Assembly (NCBI GenBank): GCA_025094145.1
Contig: JALLLS010000008.1
Location: forward strand, 496,001-560,000
Reading direction: 5' to 3'
Source: Spinellus fusiger
Taxonomy: Eukaryota; Mucoromycota; Mucoromycetes; Mucorales; Phycomycetaceae
DNA: 64,000 nt
Shown here: piece after piece, positions 22,426 to 33,159 of the stretch
How the letters are laid out: each line of letters opens with the position of its first letter
How positions within the stretch are numbered: the stretch's first letter is position 1
Notes under the pieces: generated by a model
Told to the model about the DNA's origin: nothing
The model's input: only the letters and a program-made list of their open reading frames with translations
The model's database searches: none
Translations under genes and position numbers: made by a program

Positions 22426-24638
22426 ATGAATTCCATTCCTCGCGTACTTGCAGGTAAATATATGAACACAAAAAGAAATACAAAAGAAAGAAAGCAAGAG
22501 AGCAAGAGAAAGAAGAGGGAAAGAAGAGTAGAGATGGGACTGCTCTTTTATAAATATATAGATATAAAAAAAAACTTCTAATGATTTGTATGAATCCTTC
22601 AAGTGGTATCTCGCCCAGCAACCTTGCGCGTGCTTTCTTCCACTCAGCGTGTTGGCGTTGCAAAGCTCAGAAACCTCTCAACTGCTGTAGAAGCACCCAG
22701 ATCATCGTATTCTAAATGGAGATTTGTTAAGAATTCAGTAAAGTTTGGTCTTGTTGCTGGTGTTGTGTACAGTGGTTACTGTAAGTTATCGCTTTTCTTC
22801 CTTTAGATTTCTCCCGCTTTTCTTTTTCTTCTATTTTTATAATTCAGAAAGAGAAAGAGAATGTTGTTTTTGTTTATATTTCTAACGGATAAGATGGATA
22901 GCTATGTGGGATTCCCGCCATCCTCCAGTCCAAAAGAGCCATGATCCTACCAAAAAGACAATTGTTGTACTTGGCAGTGGTTGGGCCTCTACTTCTTTCT
23001 TGAAGGCTATTGATACCGAAGAGTACAACGTGGTAAGTTATATAGCGCCATCCATTGGCAAAGAGAGAGAGAAAAGACTAAGAAATGGTATAGGTGGTAG
23101 TTTCTCCTCGTAACTACTTCCTGTTCACTCCTCTTCTCCCCAGTTGCACTGTGGGTACAGTAGATGTGCGTTCATTGGTTGAACCTATTCGTTTCATCAC
23201 CCGTCACAAGTCCAGAGATGTGAAGGTGTATGAGGCTGAGTGTACAAACATTGATCCTGAAAAGAAGGTGTTGACTATTGTTGGTGAGTAAAGAGGGAAA
23301 GGGCGATCATGCATAGAATGACAGGATGTTGACTGTTTTTGTTTATTCTTCAGACAATTCCGATATCAAGGGAGAAAGCTCAGTCAGCACAGTGCCTTTT
23401 GACTACTTGGTGATTGGTGTGGGTGCCCAGAACCAGACATTCAACATTAAGGGTGTAGAGGAATACGGTTGCTTCTTGAAGGAAGTGTGGGATGCACAGA
23501 AGATCCGTACTAAGCTCATGGACTGTATTGAGACAGCAGCCTTCCCTGGACAGAGCCAGGAAGAAATTGAGCGCTTATTGCACATGGTGGTTGTGGGTGG
23601 TGGACCTACAGGTGTTGAATATGCTGCAGAACTCCACGACTTTTTGGTGGATGACTTGACTACCTGGTATCCTGGTAAGCTAAGGATGGCATAAGAGCAG
23701 ACTGCTTATTCTTCTACTTTACAGAGTTGGCGGGTAAGATCAAGATTACATTGGTAGAGGCTCTTCCCAATGTTTTGCCTGCCTTCTCTAAGCAATTGAT
23801 CGACTACACCGAGTCTACCTTTAAAGAACAAAATATTACCATCCACACAAAGACCATGGTGAAGGAAGTCCGTGAAAAAGATATTGTCGTTAAGAAATCA
23901 GATGGTACTGATGATAGCATTCCTTATGGTCTGTTGGTGTGGGCCACTGGCAATACCATGCGTCCTGTCATTCGTGATTTGATGAACAAGCTTCCAGAAA
24001 CACAAACTGTACGCCGTGGATTGTCCGTGGATGACTGGCTGCGTCTCCAGGGCTCTGAGGATATCTTTGCTCTTGGTGATGCCACTGCTACAAAGTATGC
24101 TCCCACTGCTCAGGTTGCAGCACAACAGGGCAAATACCTTGCCCGTGTCTTTGCTCAGCTTGCCAACTCTGAGAAGCTCGAGCAAGAATTACAAGTGGCT
24201 ACTGAAGAAGAAAAGGCCAAGAAGCTGCGTAGATACCAGAAGTCTCAAGACATTCAGCCTTTCCAGTACTCTCACCAGGGATCTTTATGGTAATTGAACA
24301 TGTCATTTGTGTGTTTGTTATGGTTTCTTACCTGTTGTTTTATGCAACCATAGTTATGTAGGATCTGATAAGGCCATTGCTGACCTGCCATTTGCTCAAG
24401 GCAATTTGTCATCAGGTGGTGTTGGTAAGTAAACACACCTGCCTATACATAATACACATAATACACATAATACACATAACACTGCTAATACTCCTTTACT
24501 TTACAACCATTACTAGCCACCTTTGCATTCTGGAGATCTGCTTATGTTTCCAACATCTTCTCTGGCCGTAACCGATGGCTTGTGGTGACTGACTGGACCA
24601 AGAAGACTCTCTTGGGTCGTGACATCTCCAGAGAATAA
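22426..24638 (+). CDS. Mitochondrial type II (alternative) NADH:ubiquinone oxidoreductase
   Basis: This rotenone-insensitive, non-proton-pumping flavoenzyme of the mitochondrial inner membrane passes electrons from NADH to ubiquinone. Eight exons join in frame: 22426..22453, 22604..22780, 22902..23032, 23094..23283, 23354..23674, 23725..24289, 24354..24424 and 24517..24638, for 534 residues. The first exon, MNSIPRVLA, with the start of exon 2 makes a basic presequence, followed by a hydrophobic segment FGLVAGVVYSGY. Two Rossmann motifs are present: VVLGSGWASTSF (FAD) and VVVGGGPTGVEYAAEL (NADH). VVSPRNYFLFTPLLPSCTVG, WATGN and IFALGDAT are family signatures. There is no EF-hand insert, so no calcium control is expected. 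The start rests on a donor at 22,454; exon 2 alone has no ATG. Internal or external membrane face cannot be told. Confidence 0.9.
24445..24480 (+). repeat. Short tandem repeat in intron 7 of the NADH dehydrogenase gene
   Basis: Three to four copies of the 10-base unit ATAATACACA. Confidence 0.8.
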
Positions 24639-25286
24639 GCGTTGTATACTCTATTTAGCTTTTCATTATTCATACACTCAATGTGTCTATAGACTATTAT
24701 TATTACCAACAAATAAACAAACAAAACGTATTGGTAGAGAAGGAGAAGAGGTTTTATCCACTACAAATACATTCTTATTCTAATGTTTATACGGATACTT
24801 CTTCTATTCTTTATGCATCTACTTATACAACTCCCTCCGATGCTTCATCCGTAGTGTGTATGACTCAGCTGCAGTCCATACAGTCCATACACTCGATTTG
24901 TCCCACCTTACCCCCTTTTAACCTTGCCTGCAAAACAACAAACATGTCAGAGGGATCACCACAACACAGCCACCATCGAACTTGTATCCCTAAAAGTAAA
25001 TGGCCTGCACAGCAACAACAACACTGTATGTAGATAGAAACATGCTTTCCTTTTTAGGGGGGTTGGCTAATAATGACAAAAACAATGTCAATTATCATGC
25101 CACAAGTATACAGAAGAATGCTTTGGCGGATGCTCTTCTTTTCAGCTTAACTCTATTCACCTATGAAGTACGTTTGTATCCACACCAGTCTCTTCTCAAC
25201 ACTCTCAACTGCTCACTAATCCACATCTATCCATTAGAAGATACACACCACCAGCCACGTTTAATACTTTGCCCTCTGCCATTCAA
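24639..25286. other. Intergenic region, possible upstream exons of the next gene
   Basis: A frame at 25,000-25,167 (starting MACTATTTLYVDRN) is followed by a possible donor. An acceptor before 25,238 could join an in-frame extension upstream of the 25,287 ATG. The link is not certain. Otherwise this is the 3' flank of the dehydrogenase and the promoter of the following gene. Confidence 0.35.
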
Positions 25287-26833
25287 ATGAATACAAAGCA
25301 CGAAGAGTCTTTTGAACAGACACAGCGACTGAGTAAAGAGATTGAAGTACTGCAAAAAATAGTAGAGCACAAGGATGTAAGTATTATCCATTCACCCATG
25401 CATCAGACTTATTGTTTTTAATAGTCAGATATCAAGTCATTGAAAGAAGTAGCCTTGGATTGGAAAAGAAAGGCCAATGAATACAAGTCTTTTTATGAAG
25501 AGACCCTGGAGGAGATGCATAGTAAGTCAGTGTAAAATGCAAGGAGAGTTTTTATTCATTCTTCATTATAGACCAAGAGAAATTGTTAGTGAAGAGACAC
25601 ACAGCAGAAATAGACATACTGACAAAGCTGCATGTGGAGAAGATGGATAAGGCCATTGCCAAGATATTAAGCCTTGAACAGAAAACCACACGTTCTACTG
25701 TACAAGATAGCCTGTTTTTGGAGATAGGTTCTATAGAAGAAGCATGCAAAGCAGCAGAGGTAGGCAAAATAGTATGAGGCAATGACTGACTTATAGACAG
25801 GACGCAAGCAGAGCAGCAACTGAATCCGTTCTCTACACACGACAAAAGGCAGATGATCTTGTACTAAATATTAATGTAAGTGTAATAGATACAAAGGTAT
25901 GTAACTAAAGTGATGGTAGAGTATGATGACTGCAATTGAAGATCAACTGGAGATGTGCAAAAGACTTGACTCTTCTTCACTCTATTCTACTGACAGTGAT
26001 GATTCAGAAGAAGCATTGGATACAGCCCACCCACTGATAGTAGTTCATACTATAGAGCCAGCAGTGTCCAAGAAGAAGGAATCCAATGAAGCACTTTATC
26101 AACAAAAACACTTGACAGCACCATCTGCAGTTTCTGTGATGCCTAGTGTATCTGTACCTCCTGCCACACCTTCTTCCATACAACCACCAGTATCTTTACC
26201 AGCACTCATTGTTTCCTCAGATACAGCCACAGACGAATCAGACGATGCACACGAAGAACCCATCTCTTCTCTTCACTCTTCACAGTTACGAGTATCAAAG
26301 ACCAACAAGTCACAGAGATCCTTCCCTCCAAATCCAACAAGACCTCTCTCCAGGGTTCTTCCCAGCCTATTCAGAACCAGTAAAAAGAGACAAACAGGAC
26401 AGTATAGGCAGTGACAGAGCCAAACCAACAAGAAGAGTTTCCACAGACAAACTCCATTCGAATTTTGTTCTGAGTAAAATCCAGGAACAACAACGCCATG
26501 TTTCTGAGGCATCTCTCCCTTTCTCAGCCCCTACTTCTCCTATTGCACTTGGATCTCCTCCATCAACACCATTTAAGTCTTTCTGGATCATTATTGACAG
26601 CAGCCACCCATTCACAGCCTCCAAAAGTGTATTCACCCTCCACTGTTCATTCACTGCACAACCACCCTATAAAGACCCACACTCTATTTAACAGTGTCCG
26701 CCAAGACTCATACCACGATATTCGTGCATTCACTCCCCTTGTTTCTGAGTCTTCTCTCTTGGACACAGCCACCCTACCACATCCCACCCATCTTTTCTCA
26801 AAATCACTCACTGGAAAACTACCCACATTCTAA
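25287..26833 (+). CDS. Coiled-coil protein with Ser/Pro-rich tail, function unknown
   Basis: No family recognised. Likely exons are 25287..25376, 25425..25521, 25572..25759, 25801..25875 and 25920 onward, all with GT-AG borders and closed phases. The first ~170 residues are charged and heptad-like (QRLSKEIEVLQKIVEHKD, then EVALDWKRKANEYKSFYEE, HVEKMDKAIAKILSLEQK), suggesting a dimeric coiled coil. The remainder is acidic and Ser/Pro/Thr-rich (STDSDDSEEALDTAHP; VSVPPATPSSIQPPVSLP). The protein-like reading changes frame twice, at about 26,290-26,370 and about 26,575, each by what looks like one extra base, and would then stop at 26,833 (LFSKSLTGKLPTF). Very short introns, sequencing errors or real decay could explain this. 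Read straight, the frame stops at 26,414. Confidence 0.55.
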
Positions 26834-27096
26834 TATAGACCCTACCAAAATTGACCCTTTTCTCTTTCATCCAATTCTTTCATCTTTTATCTAATTCTTT
26901 TTCATCTTTTTCATCTTTTTCATCTTTTCAATAGGGGAAAAAAGACAAGCCATTTTGCATTTCCTTTTGTTCATAGACTTTAATTTGTTCACAGCCACTG
27001 CTATTTCAACGTCACAATCAATTTGCCCGCTCAAACCAAATAAAAAGATTTTTTCACAGATATTATTTTGCCTTCTCTTTCCGTATAGGTGCTTCG
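26834..27096 (+). promoter_or_regulatory. Upstream region of RPL7
   Basis: The spacer holds a (CATCTTTTT)n run at 26,879-26,930. A pyrimidine-rich stretch (CCTTCTCTTTCCG) lies about 15-27 bases before the start codon, as is common at transcription starts of ribosomal-protein genes. Confidence 0.4.
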
Positions 27097-28189
27097 ATGG
27101 TTGCTTAGTAAGTTTGCTCTTTTATCAGCCACAAAGCATCGTATCAACACCACTCCTTTGAGTGTGACCGTAAAAGAGAGAATATATATATAAACACCAT
27201 GACAGCTCCTGCTACACCCATCACTGTTCTTTTCTACTTTTAATGATAAATTATAAATATGTATTCATAATGAAAAGAAAAAGAACTTTTATGGGTAAAG
27301 AAAAGGATCCATATCAATCTGTAATACAGAAAAAAAAAAGAAAAAAGAAAGAAAGGAGCATGTGTGTTGATACGATGCATTCACTTCATTTTCCTTATTA
27401 AAAAAAACACAAGAAACTGACCCTTTTCTCTTTCTTTCTTCTAATAGCAACGTCCCCTCCACCAACGACATTCTCGTTCCCGAGACTCTCTTGAAGAAGC
27501 AGCAGTCCAACGCCAAGGCTGCCGCTGCCCTCGTCGCCAGCAAGTCTGAGCTCAAGAAAGCCCAGATCGCCAAGAGACGTGACCTCTTCAAGCGTGCTGC
27601 TGCCCACTACGCCGAGTACAAGAACAACGAGAAGCGTGAAATCTTCTTGCGTCGCCAGGCCAAGAAGAACGGTGACTTTTACGTCCCTGCCCAGCCCAAG
27701 TTGGTGTTCGTTGTCCGTATCCGCGGTATCAACAACATTGCCCCCAAGCCCCGCAAGGTCCTCCAGTTGTTGCGTCTTTTGCAGATCAACAACGGTGTCT
27801 TTGTCAAGTTAAACAAGGCCACCTCTGAAATGCTGCAGTTGGTCCAGCCCTACGTGACTTACGGTTCCCCCAACCTCAAGACTATCCGTGAGTTGATCTA
27901 CAAGCGCGGATACTCCAAGTCTGCCACTAAGCAGAGAATCCCTCTCCACGACAACTCTGTCGTTGAGCAAGGTCTTGGCAAGTTCGGTATTGTGTGTGTT
28001 GAGGATTTGATCCATGAGATTGCTACTGTCGGTCCTCACTTTAAGGAGGCCAACAACTTCTTGTGGCCCTTTAAGCTTTCCAACCCCAACAAGTTGTGGA
28101 AGGCCCGCAAGTTCTTGCACTTTGTCGAGGGGGGTGATGCTGGTGACCGTGAGCACTTTATCAACAAGCTCGTTCAGTCCATGAACTAG
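27097..28189 (+). CDS. RPL7: 60S ribosomal protein uL30 (L7)
   Basis: Structural protein of the large cytosolic ribosomal subunit. Exon 2 (27448..28189) encodes the whole body: [16 protein letters not shown], a Lys/Arg/Ala-rich N-terminal arm, [40 protein letters not shown] and [20 protein letters not shown], all diagnostic. It lacks its own ATG. The tiny exon ATG GTT GCT TA at 27097..27107, followed by GTAAGT, completes the frame exactly, giving MVAYNVPSTND and 250 residues, the expected size. The 340-base intron is far longer than other introns here, typical for first introns of ribosomal-protein genes. Codon use is strongly biased toward C-ending codons, consistent with high expression. 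Confidence 0.93.
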
Positions 28190-29634
28190 AGAAATGTCTT
28201 TTTGTTTTATCCTTTGTGTTTTATTCATTAAATTGAAATGAAATGATTCTCATTGGGTGGCTTGGCTAAATATTTAGTAAGAGTGGCTTGAAAAGAGGGG
28301 TGTGGATGGTATACGTATGGATAGGTCATTGTAAGTATCTTTATCATGGAAATGCTAACATAAGCAGTAAAAATGGACAGTGTCCTATTCTCTCATACAC
28401 ATTATTCTGTTGTTCTTATCAGGGTGTGGTGTAAATAGAGCCACATCTATTCATAGAAATCTATAAAAAGAGAGGTCATTGTTTATTCCACTCTGTGTAA
28501 ACTCTATTGAAATACAGACACAAGGTTCTGTCATTACCCAAACATCAGGGGATGAGGTACACTGTAAGAACAGGTAGGACATTGGCACCACACACACACA
28601 TACTACAATGGCATATACGTCAATAGAATAAAAATAATATGCTTCTATCCTACTCAGAAAAGTCTTTTCTTACTCTAATAGACGCATGGCTTGTTACTGA
28701 GGAAGAATGGTATAATTTCTCAAGGTCTAATTTAGCACTGGGAGGAGAGTCTTCAATGGTGTGTTTATGTTTTGCATATTTTCATATTCTTATTACCAAA
28801 TATAAGAGACAGGTGGTTTATTTTTAGTATTTTATGTTTCTATTCTATACCTCTCTATATCCATAGATAGATCCATAGATAGATCCATAGAAGGTGAATG
28901 ACCATTTGTTATCTCCAAGCATTCGAAACAATAGACTGTGACTCATCTCTATAGTGTGTTTAAACTACGCTCTACACTTGAATGGACTTGTTCTGATAGG
29001 CTGTGGATATCCATTCAAAGTCATTGGTCTTACTACACGTATAGACTACATTAGAATGAATTTATAAGTAGAATAGATTAGTAGACTCTACACTACATTA
29101 GAATAGATCTAGAGTATACTCCATAGGATAGGTGTACAAAGTGTTTTTATCTCTTTATTCTTCTCGGATGCATTATAGTAATGAAGTCATTTCATCATCC
29201 CGCTCCTCCAGTAGGTAATCATGTCATAATCCAATCATTAAGTTATCTGATTATCTAATAAGAGTAGGTGACCTAACAACATAGCCATGGTAACCTAAAC
29301 AAAATAGTAACTATCACCATGGTAACTCAGGTATCATTATTATTCAACAAATAACAATACCCGTATTTCAACATGGATAGAATAAACAGAATACTGCCCC
29401 TTTTGTATTACATTTATTTCGATTTCGATTTCTATTAATAAATAGACAGAAAACATATAGAAAACATAGAAATCAACAGATATTTACAGTCTAAAGAAAA
29501 GAGAAAAAAAGTCATGAAAATAGAGAATGAATCTGTGAAGATTACTTTCTTCCAACAAGAAGCAATCCCAAGAAACTATATGTACAAGACTAGAGTGGCG
29601 TGGTAGAAGGAATCCAACCTAGCCCACAAACGCA
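28190..29634. other. Intergenic region without a supported gene
   Basis: It contains a 12-bp tandem repeat (CCATAGATAGAT, 28,859-28,891) and two CCATGGTAAC copies at 29,285-29,294 and 29,317-29,326. A 62-codon frame at 28,639-28,827 has no motif and is not accepted. The last part is the 3' flank of the minus-strand secreted-protein gene. Confidence 0.45.
29284..29326 (+). promoter_or_regulatory. Pair of RFX/Crt1 X-box-like motifs
   Basis: GCCATGGTAAC (29,284-29,294) and TCACCATGGTAAC (29,314-29,326) resemble the RFX-family X-box consensus GTNRCC..RGYAAC, though the 5' half-sites are imperfect. They lie between the 3' ends of two convergent genes, so a role is doubtful. Confidence 0.2.
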
Positions 29635-30639
29635 TTAAACTCTTGCAAGCTTAGCATAATGAGAAAAGAATTCTATTTGGTGATTCTCATTGATCAACGA
29701 TGTCTGTGCAAGTTCAAGTAATTTGGTATTCAGATGTAAATTCGTGCCCTTGTTGTGTCTTGTATGTTCTTGCCAGGGAACAATGCGCAGAGAAAACTGT
29801 CGTTCATCCTGTCTCAGAAACACAGTATTAAAATAGTCAAGCACCTGTCCAAGATCTCTTGTGGTATGCTCTAATAGTTCAGGCAGAATGGTCTGGTCAA
29901 GCATAGTAAATGTGTTTGAAAGATGGGTTGTAATGTACTGATCAATGTAAGAGGAAAGTGTCGCCGCCTTTTCTACCAAACAGTCCGAATTGGCTTCATC
30001 GGGTTGTAGCCAAGCCAAATCTGCTTGACAATGGGTGGAAATAAGCTGGAGTAGAAAATATTCCAGGGCAGGCCGACTGAGCTGATCTGCAATTCTGTCC
30101 CATACAAGTGGAAGGTTGCTTTCTGTGCGAGCTTGAATTGCACCCGATATCTGAGCCTGGAGTATCTCAATGTCCATGCCTTCTAAAGAGTGAGGTGCTA
30201 TAGTGATATGTTGTTGTTGTGATTGTTGTGTTGATTGTTGTTGTGATTGTTGTGTTGATTGTTGTGTTGATTGTTGTGTTGATTGTTGTGTTGATTGTTG
30301 TGATTGTTGTGATTGTGGTGGTTGTGGTGATTGTGGTGTTTGACTAGTGGATTGGCTTGTAGGCTGGAATGTATCAATAACGGTAACATCTACATGGTTC
30401 TGTATTTGACTGGAAATCTCTCTGTAAATAGTAGAAATCATTGGCTCCAAATGATCAAAATGCCAATGTGTAGAGACCAACTGAACAAAACGATCAATTT
30501 GAACTGCAAACACTTCTGCTTCAGAGTGGTTGTAAAGAGAGTTTTGTTGTTGTTGTTGTATCTCTTCTATTCGTAGTGTCAGAGGAAGGCATTGACCAGA
30601 CACACTGAAAATTAAAGCAGTAAAGAATAATAACTTCAT
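29635..30639 (-). CDS. Secreted Gln/Ser/Thr-repeat protein, function unknown
   Basis: A single-exon gene of 334 residues. It opens with a clear signal peptide (MKLLFFTALIFSVSGQCLPL), so it should enter the secretory pathway. The N-terminal domain (about 20-90, with VDRF-like helices such as IDRFVQLVSTHWHFDHLEP) is followed by a low-complexity linker of SQQSTQQSTQQ repeats (about residues 100-147). A second domain, about 150-334, holds two Cys (THCQ, NSDCLVE) and amphipathic helices such as HLSNTFTMLDQTILPELLEH. No enzyme motif was recognised. The neighbour on the same strand is PPT1, whose stop lies 180 bases upstream of this gene's start. Possibly a lineage-specific cell-surface or secreted protein. 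Confidence 0.7.
   Translation of the reverse strand: MKLLFFTALIFSVSGQCLPLTLRIEEIQQQQQNSLYNHSEAEVFAVQIDRFVQLVSTHWHFDHLEPMISTIYREISSQIQNHVDVTVIDTFQPTSQSTSQTPQSPQPPQSQQSQQSTQQSTQQSTQQSTQQSQQQSTQQSQQQHITIAPHSLEGMDIEILQAQISGAIQARTESNLPLVWDRIADQLSRPALEYFLLQLISTHCQADLAWLQPDEANSDCLVEKAATLSSYIDQYITTHLSNTFTMLDQTILPELLEHTTRDLGQVLDYFNTVFLRQDERQFSLRIVPWQEHTRHNKGTNLHLNTKLLELAQTSLINENHQIEFFSHYAKLARV
30205..30335 (-). repeat. Coding tandem repeat (Ser-Thr-Gln-Gln)
   Basis: A 12-base unit (TGTTGATTGTTG on the plus strand) is repeated, with 9-base variants, inside the secreted-protein gene. It encodes alternating STQQ and SQQ units and is prone to length change. Confidence 0.85.
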
Positions 30640-30820
30640 TGATTTGTTTTTGTTTCAGGAAGAAAAAGTAAATAAAAGAAAGGGTTCTTCTGTAAAGTTT
30701 AAATAACAAAAAAAAACAAGACTATGACGATGCGGAAATCCAATCCTCCACAGTACCAGTAAGCTATTCTTTGCAGATGTTGGTAGGCTATTTTTGTCAT
30801 CATGGCAGCAAATGATGCAG

Positions 30821-32352
30821 CTATTGCTGGTACAACAAGTGCGGTACTTCCGATAGATAAGGAACAATGACTTGCTCATGAAAATAGGCGTCTGTGATTC
30901 TCATCTAAAGCATGTGCTTATCAAAAACCCTCCCCTTCTTCCCCCTTTTCTCATCTTCTTTGCCATCTCTCCTACATATTACTTACGTGCTGGCCTGGAC
31001 AGACAAGAAACTTCAGCCGTCCTTCATTACCTAATGTCTGGAGCCCCAATCTGTCCTGTGTGTATATCTGCTGTTCTTGTAATGGCACCAGTGTACCATT
31101 CTTATCCAAAGACCAGAACCACTATGAATGTTAGGACCCTCGTGTTCTTGTCTAGACTCAACTTACTGCTGTCTCTGCTGGTTTAATCATTGTGTCCTGT
31201 GAAAACTTGACCATGACTAACATATCCAACTGAGCAATGTTGTGCTTATAAGTGAGGTTCTGGACATGTCGTTCGTTGTTCAAATCAGGCAAAAAGATAT
31301 TTCTCTTTAGATAGCCTAACTCACCCTTAAGAATAGTGTTCTTGTTCTTGCTCTCTCTCTCTCTCTACATATACATATAGACTATGCACTACTCACCTGC
31401 ATGGTTCTTGGGATGTTTGTAGTATTGAGCTTGGACTATTCTGTGCTGTACATAATCAGAATAGACGCCTTGTCGTACGATGGATCGCATGAGAGAGCAG
31501 GAGACATCACGAGGATCTGTGCACTGAGGAATATCAGAGACACCTTTCGTAGAATAAAAATAAAATAAACAAATGTTCGTGTATAGTTCTTTTTATGTTA
31601 TTATGCTATTGTTTACCTCCGTGTGGAGAACCAAAAGTGATCAAACGATGCACTTTAGGTTGATTACAGTGCTCTACATAAGCCCTGGACTGTTATTAGC
31701 ATAGACTCTCTTTCTCACTTGTCTTCTCCTTTCATTGTTTCTACCTTAGAAATAAACCTCCCTAGCACATCATTAAGTTGGATAGGTGGCATCAATAGGA
31801 ACCCAAAAAGTATTTAGTTATGGACGCTTTGTTATTATTATTATTATTTTATTATTAAAAAACCTTACCTGTGAGAATCCAATGGCATTGAATCCATGCA
31901 CCAATTCAGGTACTGTGCTTAGTTGTTGGCATGCCTGTTGGATCTGCCTAGAGTGAGCCAAAAGTACATATACTCTATTCTTACTTGTTCTGTCACTACA
32001 CCAAAGAAGCCTGCCTGCTGGTCTTGTTGAGGTGTATTCCCCAGTTGAATACTGTATACAAACACACCAGGCAAGGCATCCTCAAGCAGTGTTCTCACTC
32101 TTCCCATTGATTTTTCGTTACAGCAGTTGTCCCCCATACCATGCCATAGAACCACTGTCAATGAGTCTTTTATTTCTGTTCACTGAACTGCCACATACCA
32201 GGCTTATAGGCTACATGTCAATCAACATTCTCTCATCAGTACTCATTTCTATAGCAATCTATCTGTTTCTGTTTCTGTTTATGAATAGAATAAATACCTT
32301 GGCTCCACTGAGAAAACACAATGAGAAAAATTAGCCACAGTATTTTCCCCAT
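30821..32352 (-). CDS. PPT1: Palmitoyl-protein thioesterase (PPT1 family)
   Basis: Lysosomal/vacuolar alpha/beta hydrolase that removes palmitate from S-acylated proteins. Nine exons, from the start: 32352..32298, 32166..31985, 31943..31869, 31761..31745, 31684..31617, 31543..31397, 31354..31167, 31121..30987 and 30904..30821; total 316 residues, near the family's ~306. MGKILWLIFLIVFSQWSQ is a signal peptide. LWHGMGDNCC is the family start of the hydrolase fold, GFSQGG (split by an intron) carries the nucleophile Ser, VKFSQD the likely Asp and CPGQHMRITD the catalytic His. FITFGSPHGGV-like sequence and FLPDLNNERH are further family hallmarks. Exon 4 is only 17 bases. The exon 7 acceptor lies in an (AG)n run and was set by frame. 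The gene starts 45 bases from the left end of the Fanzor-bearing element, which therefore displaces its promoter. Confidence 0.88.
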
Positions 32353-33159
32353 GTCATTAAGACAAGACCTACACCTTGTCTTAATAGTCTCTTCTATACA
32401 CCAGGAGAATTTTCTGGCTTTTAGGCGGGGATATCTCCTTCCTTTTACGTCACAATAAAATCCCTTTTTATGGATCTTTGTTTGAAATCAAAGGTTTGCA
32501 AGTATCTAAATAATTATTTCCTTTTGTGGAATATCTCAATATCAAATTGTATTATCAATAGAATATATTGTTTATGAATAAAATTATTGATGGATAGAAT
32601 TGTTTATTGTAATGATATAGCTAATACTATATTATGACTATAGCTACTGCCCAAGTGCATTCCCTCATAGCAATAGAATCCACACCCTAAAAGCTTTGTG
32701 CTTTATCCTTGGGAGATAGATAAATATGCTCAGGAGTATACCCTAGACAGCCTAGACACCTTAGACAGTATAGAAGGAAAAAGACCACCTGAGACTGACT
32801 TGAGAAAGAGTCTTTACTTATCTAATAGCAGAAGAGTGTATTAGTAATAATTCAATCTTGAGAGATAGTATGCTTACCTTGTACTTAATACTTGTCTTGA
32901 GAATAATAGTCTATATATACTCTATTAGAAAAAGAGTCAGTACAATGTCTTGTGGATTACATTGAACTCAAGCCCAGATGAAGACACTGCTTACCTTTTT
33001 ATCTCAAGAATAGAATTTGATAGTGTCTATCACCTCCTTCTATTGTTTCTCTTTTTTAATAATAGCACATTACCTTGCTCAGATATGCTCATCTTGAAAA
33101 GTACTTAGATGTTAAGTTGTATATGCAGTGTGGGAAATAACAGAATAATAACAGACCAT

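Noticed and set aside
22603..22806. Alternative start codon (GTG) for the NADH dehydrogenase
   Set aside because: A nuclear gene should start with ATG. A short upstream exon at 22,426-22,453 with a proper donor restores the frame and a mitochondrial presequence.
27108..27447. Possible C/D-box snoRNA in the RPL7 intron
   Set aside because: An ATGATAA near 27,243 and a CTGA near 27,417 exist, but they are about 175 bases apart, box C is imperfect and no terminal stem or guide element was found.
28639..28827. 62-codon frame between RPL7 and the secreted-protein gene
   Set aside because: No motif, no splice support, no biased codon use.
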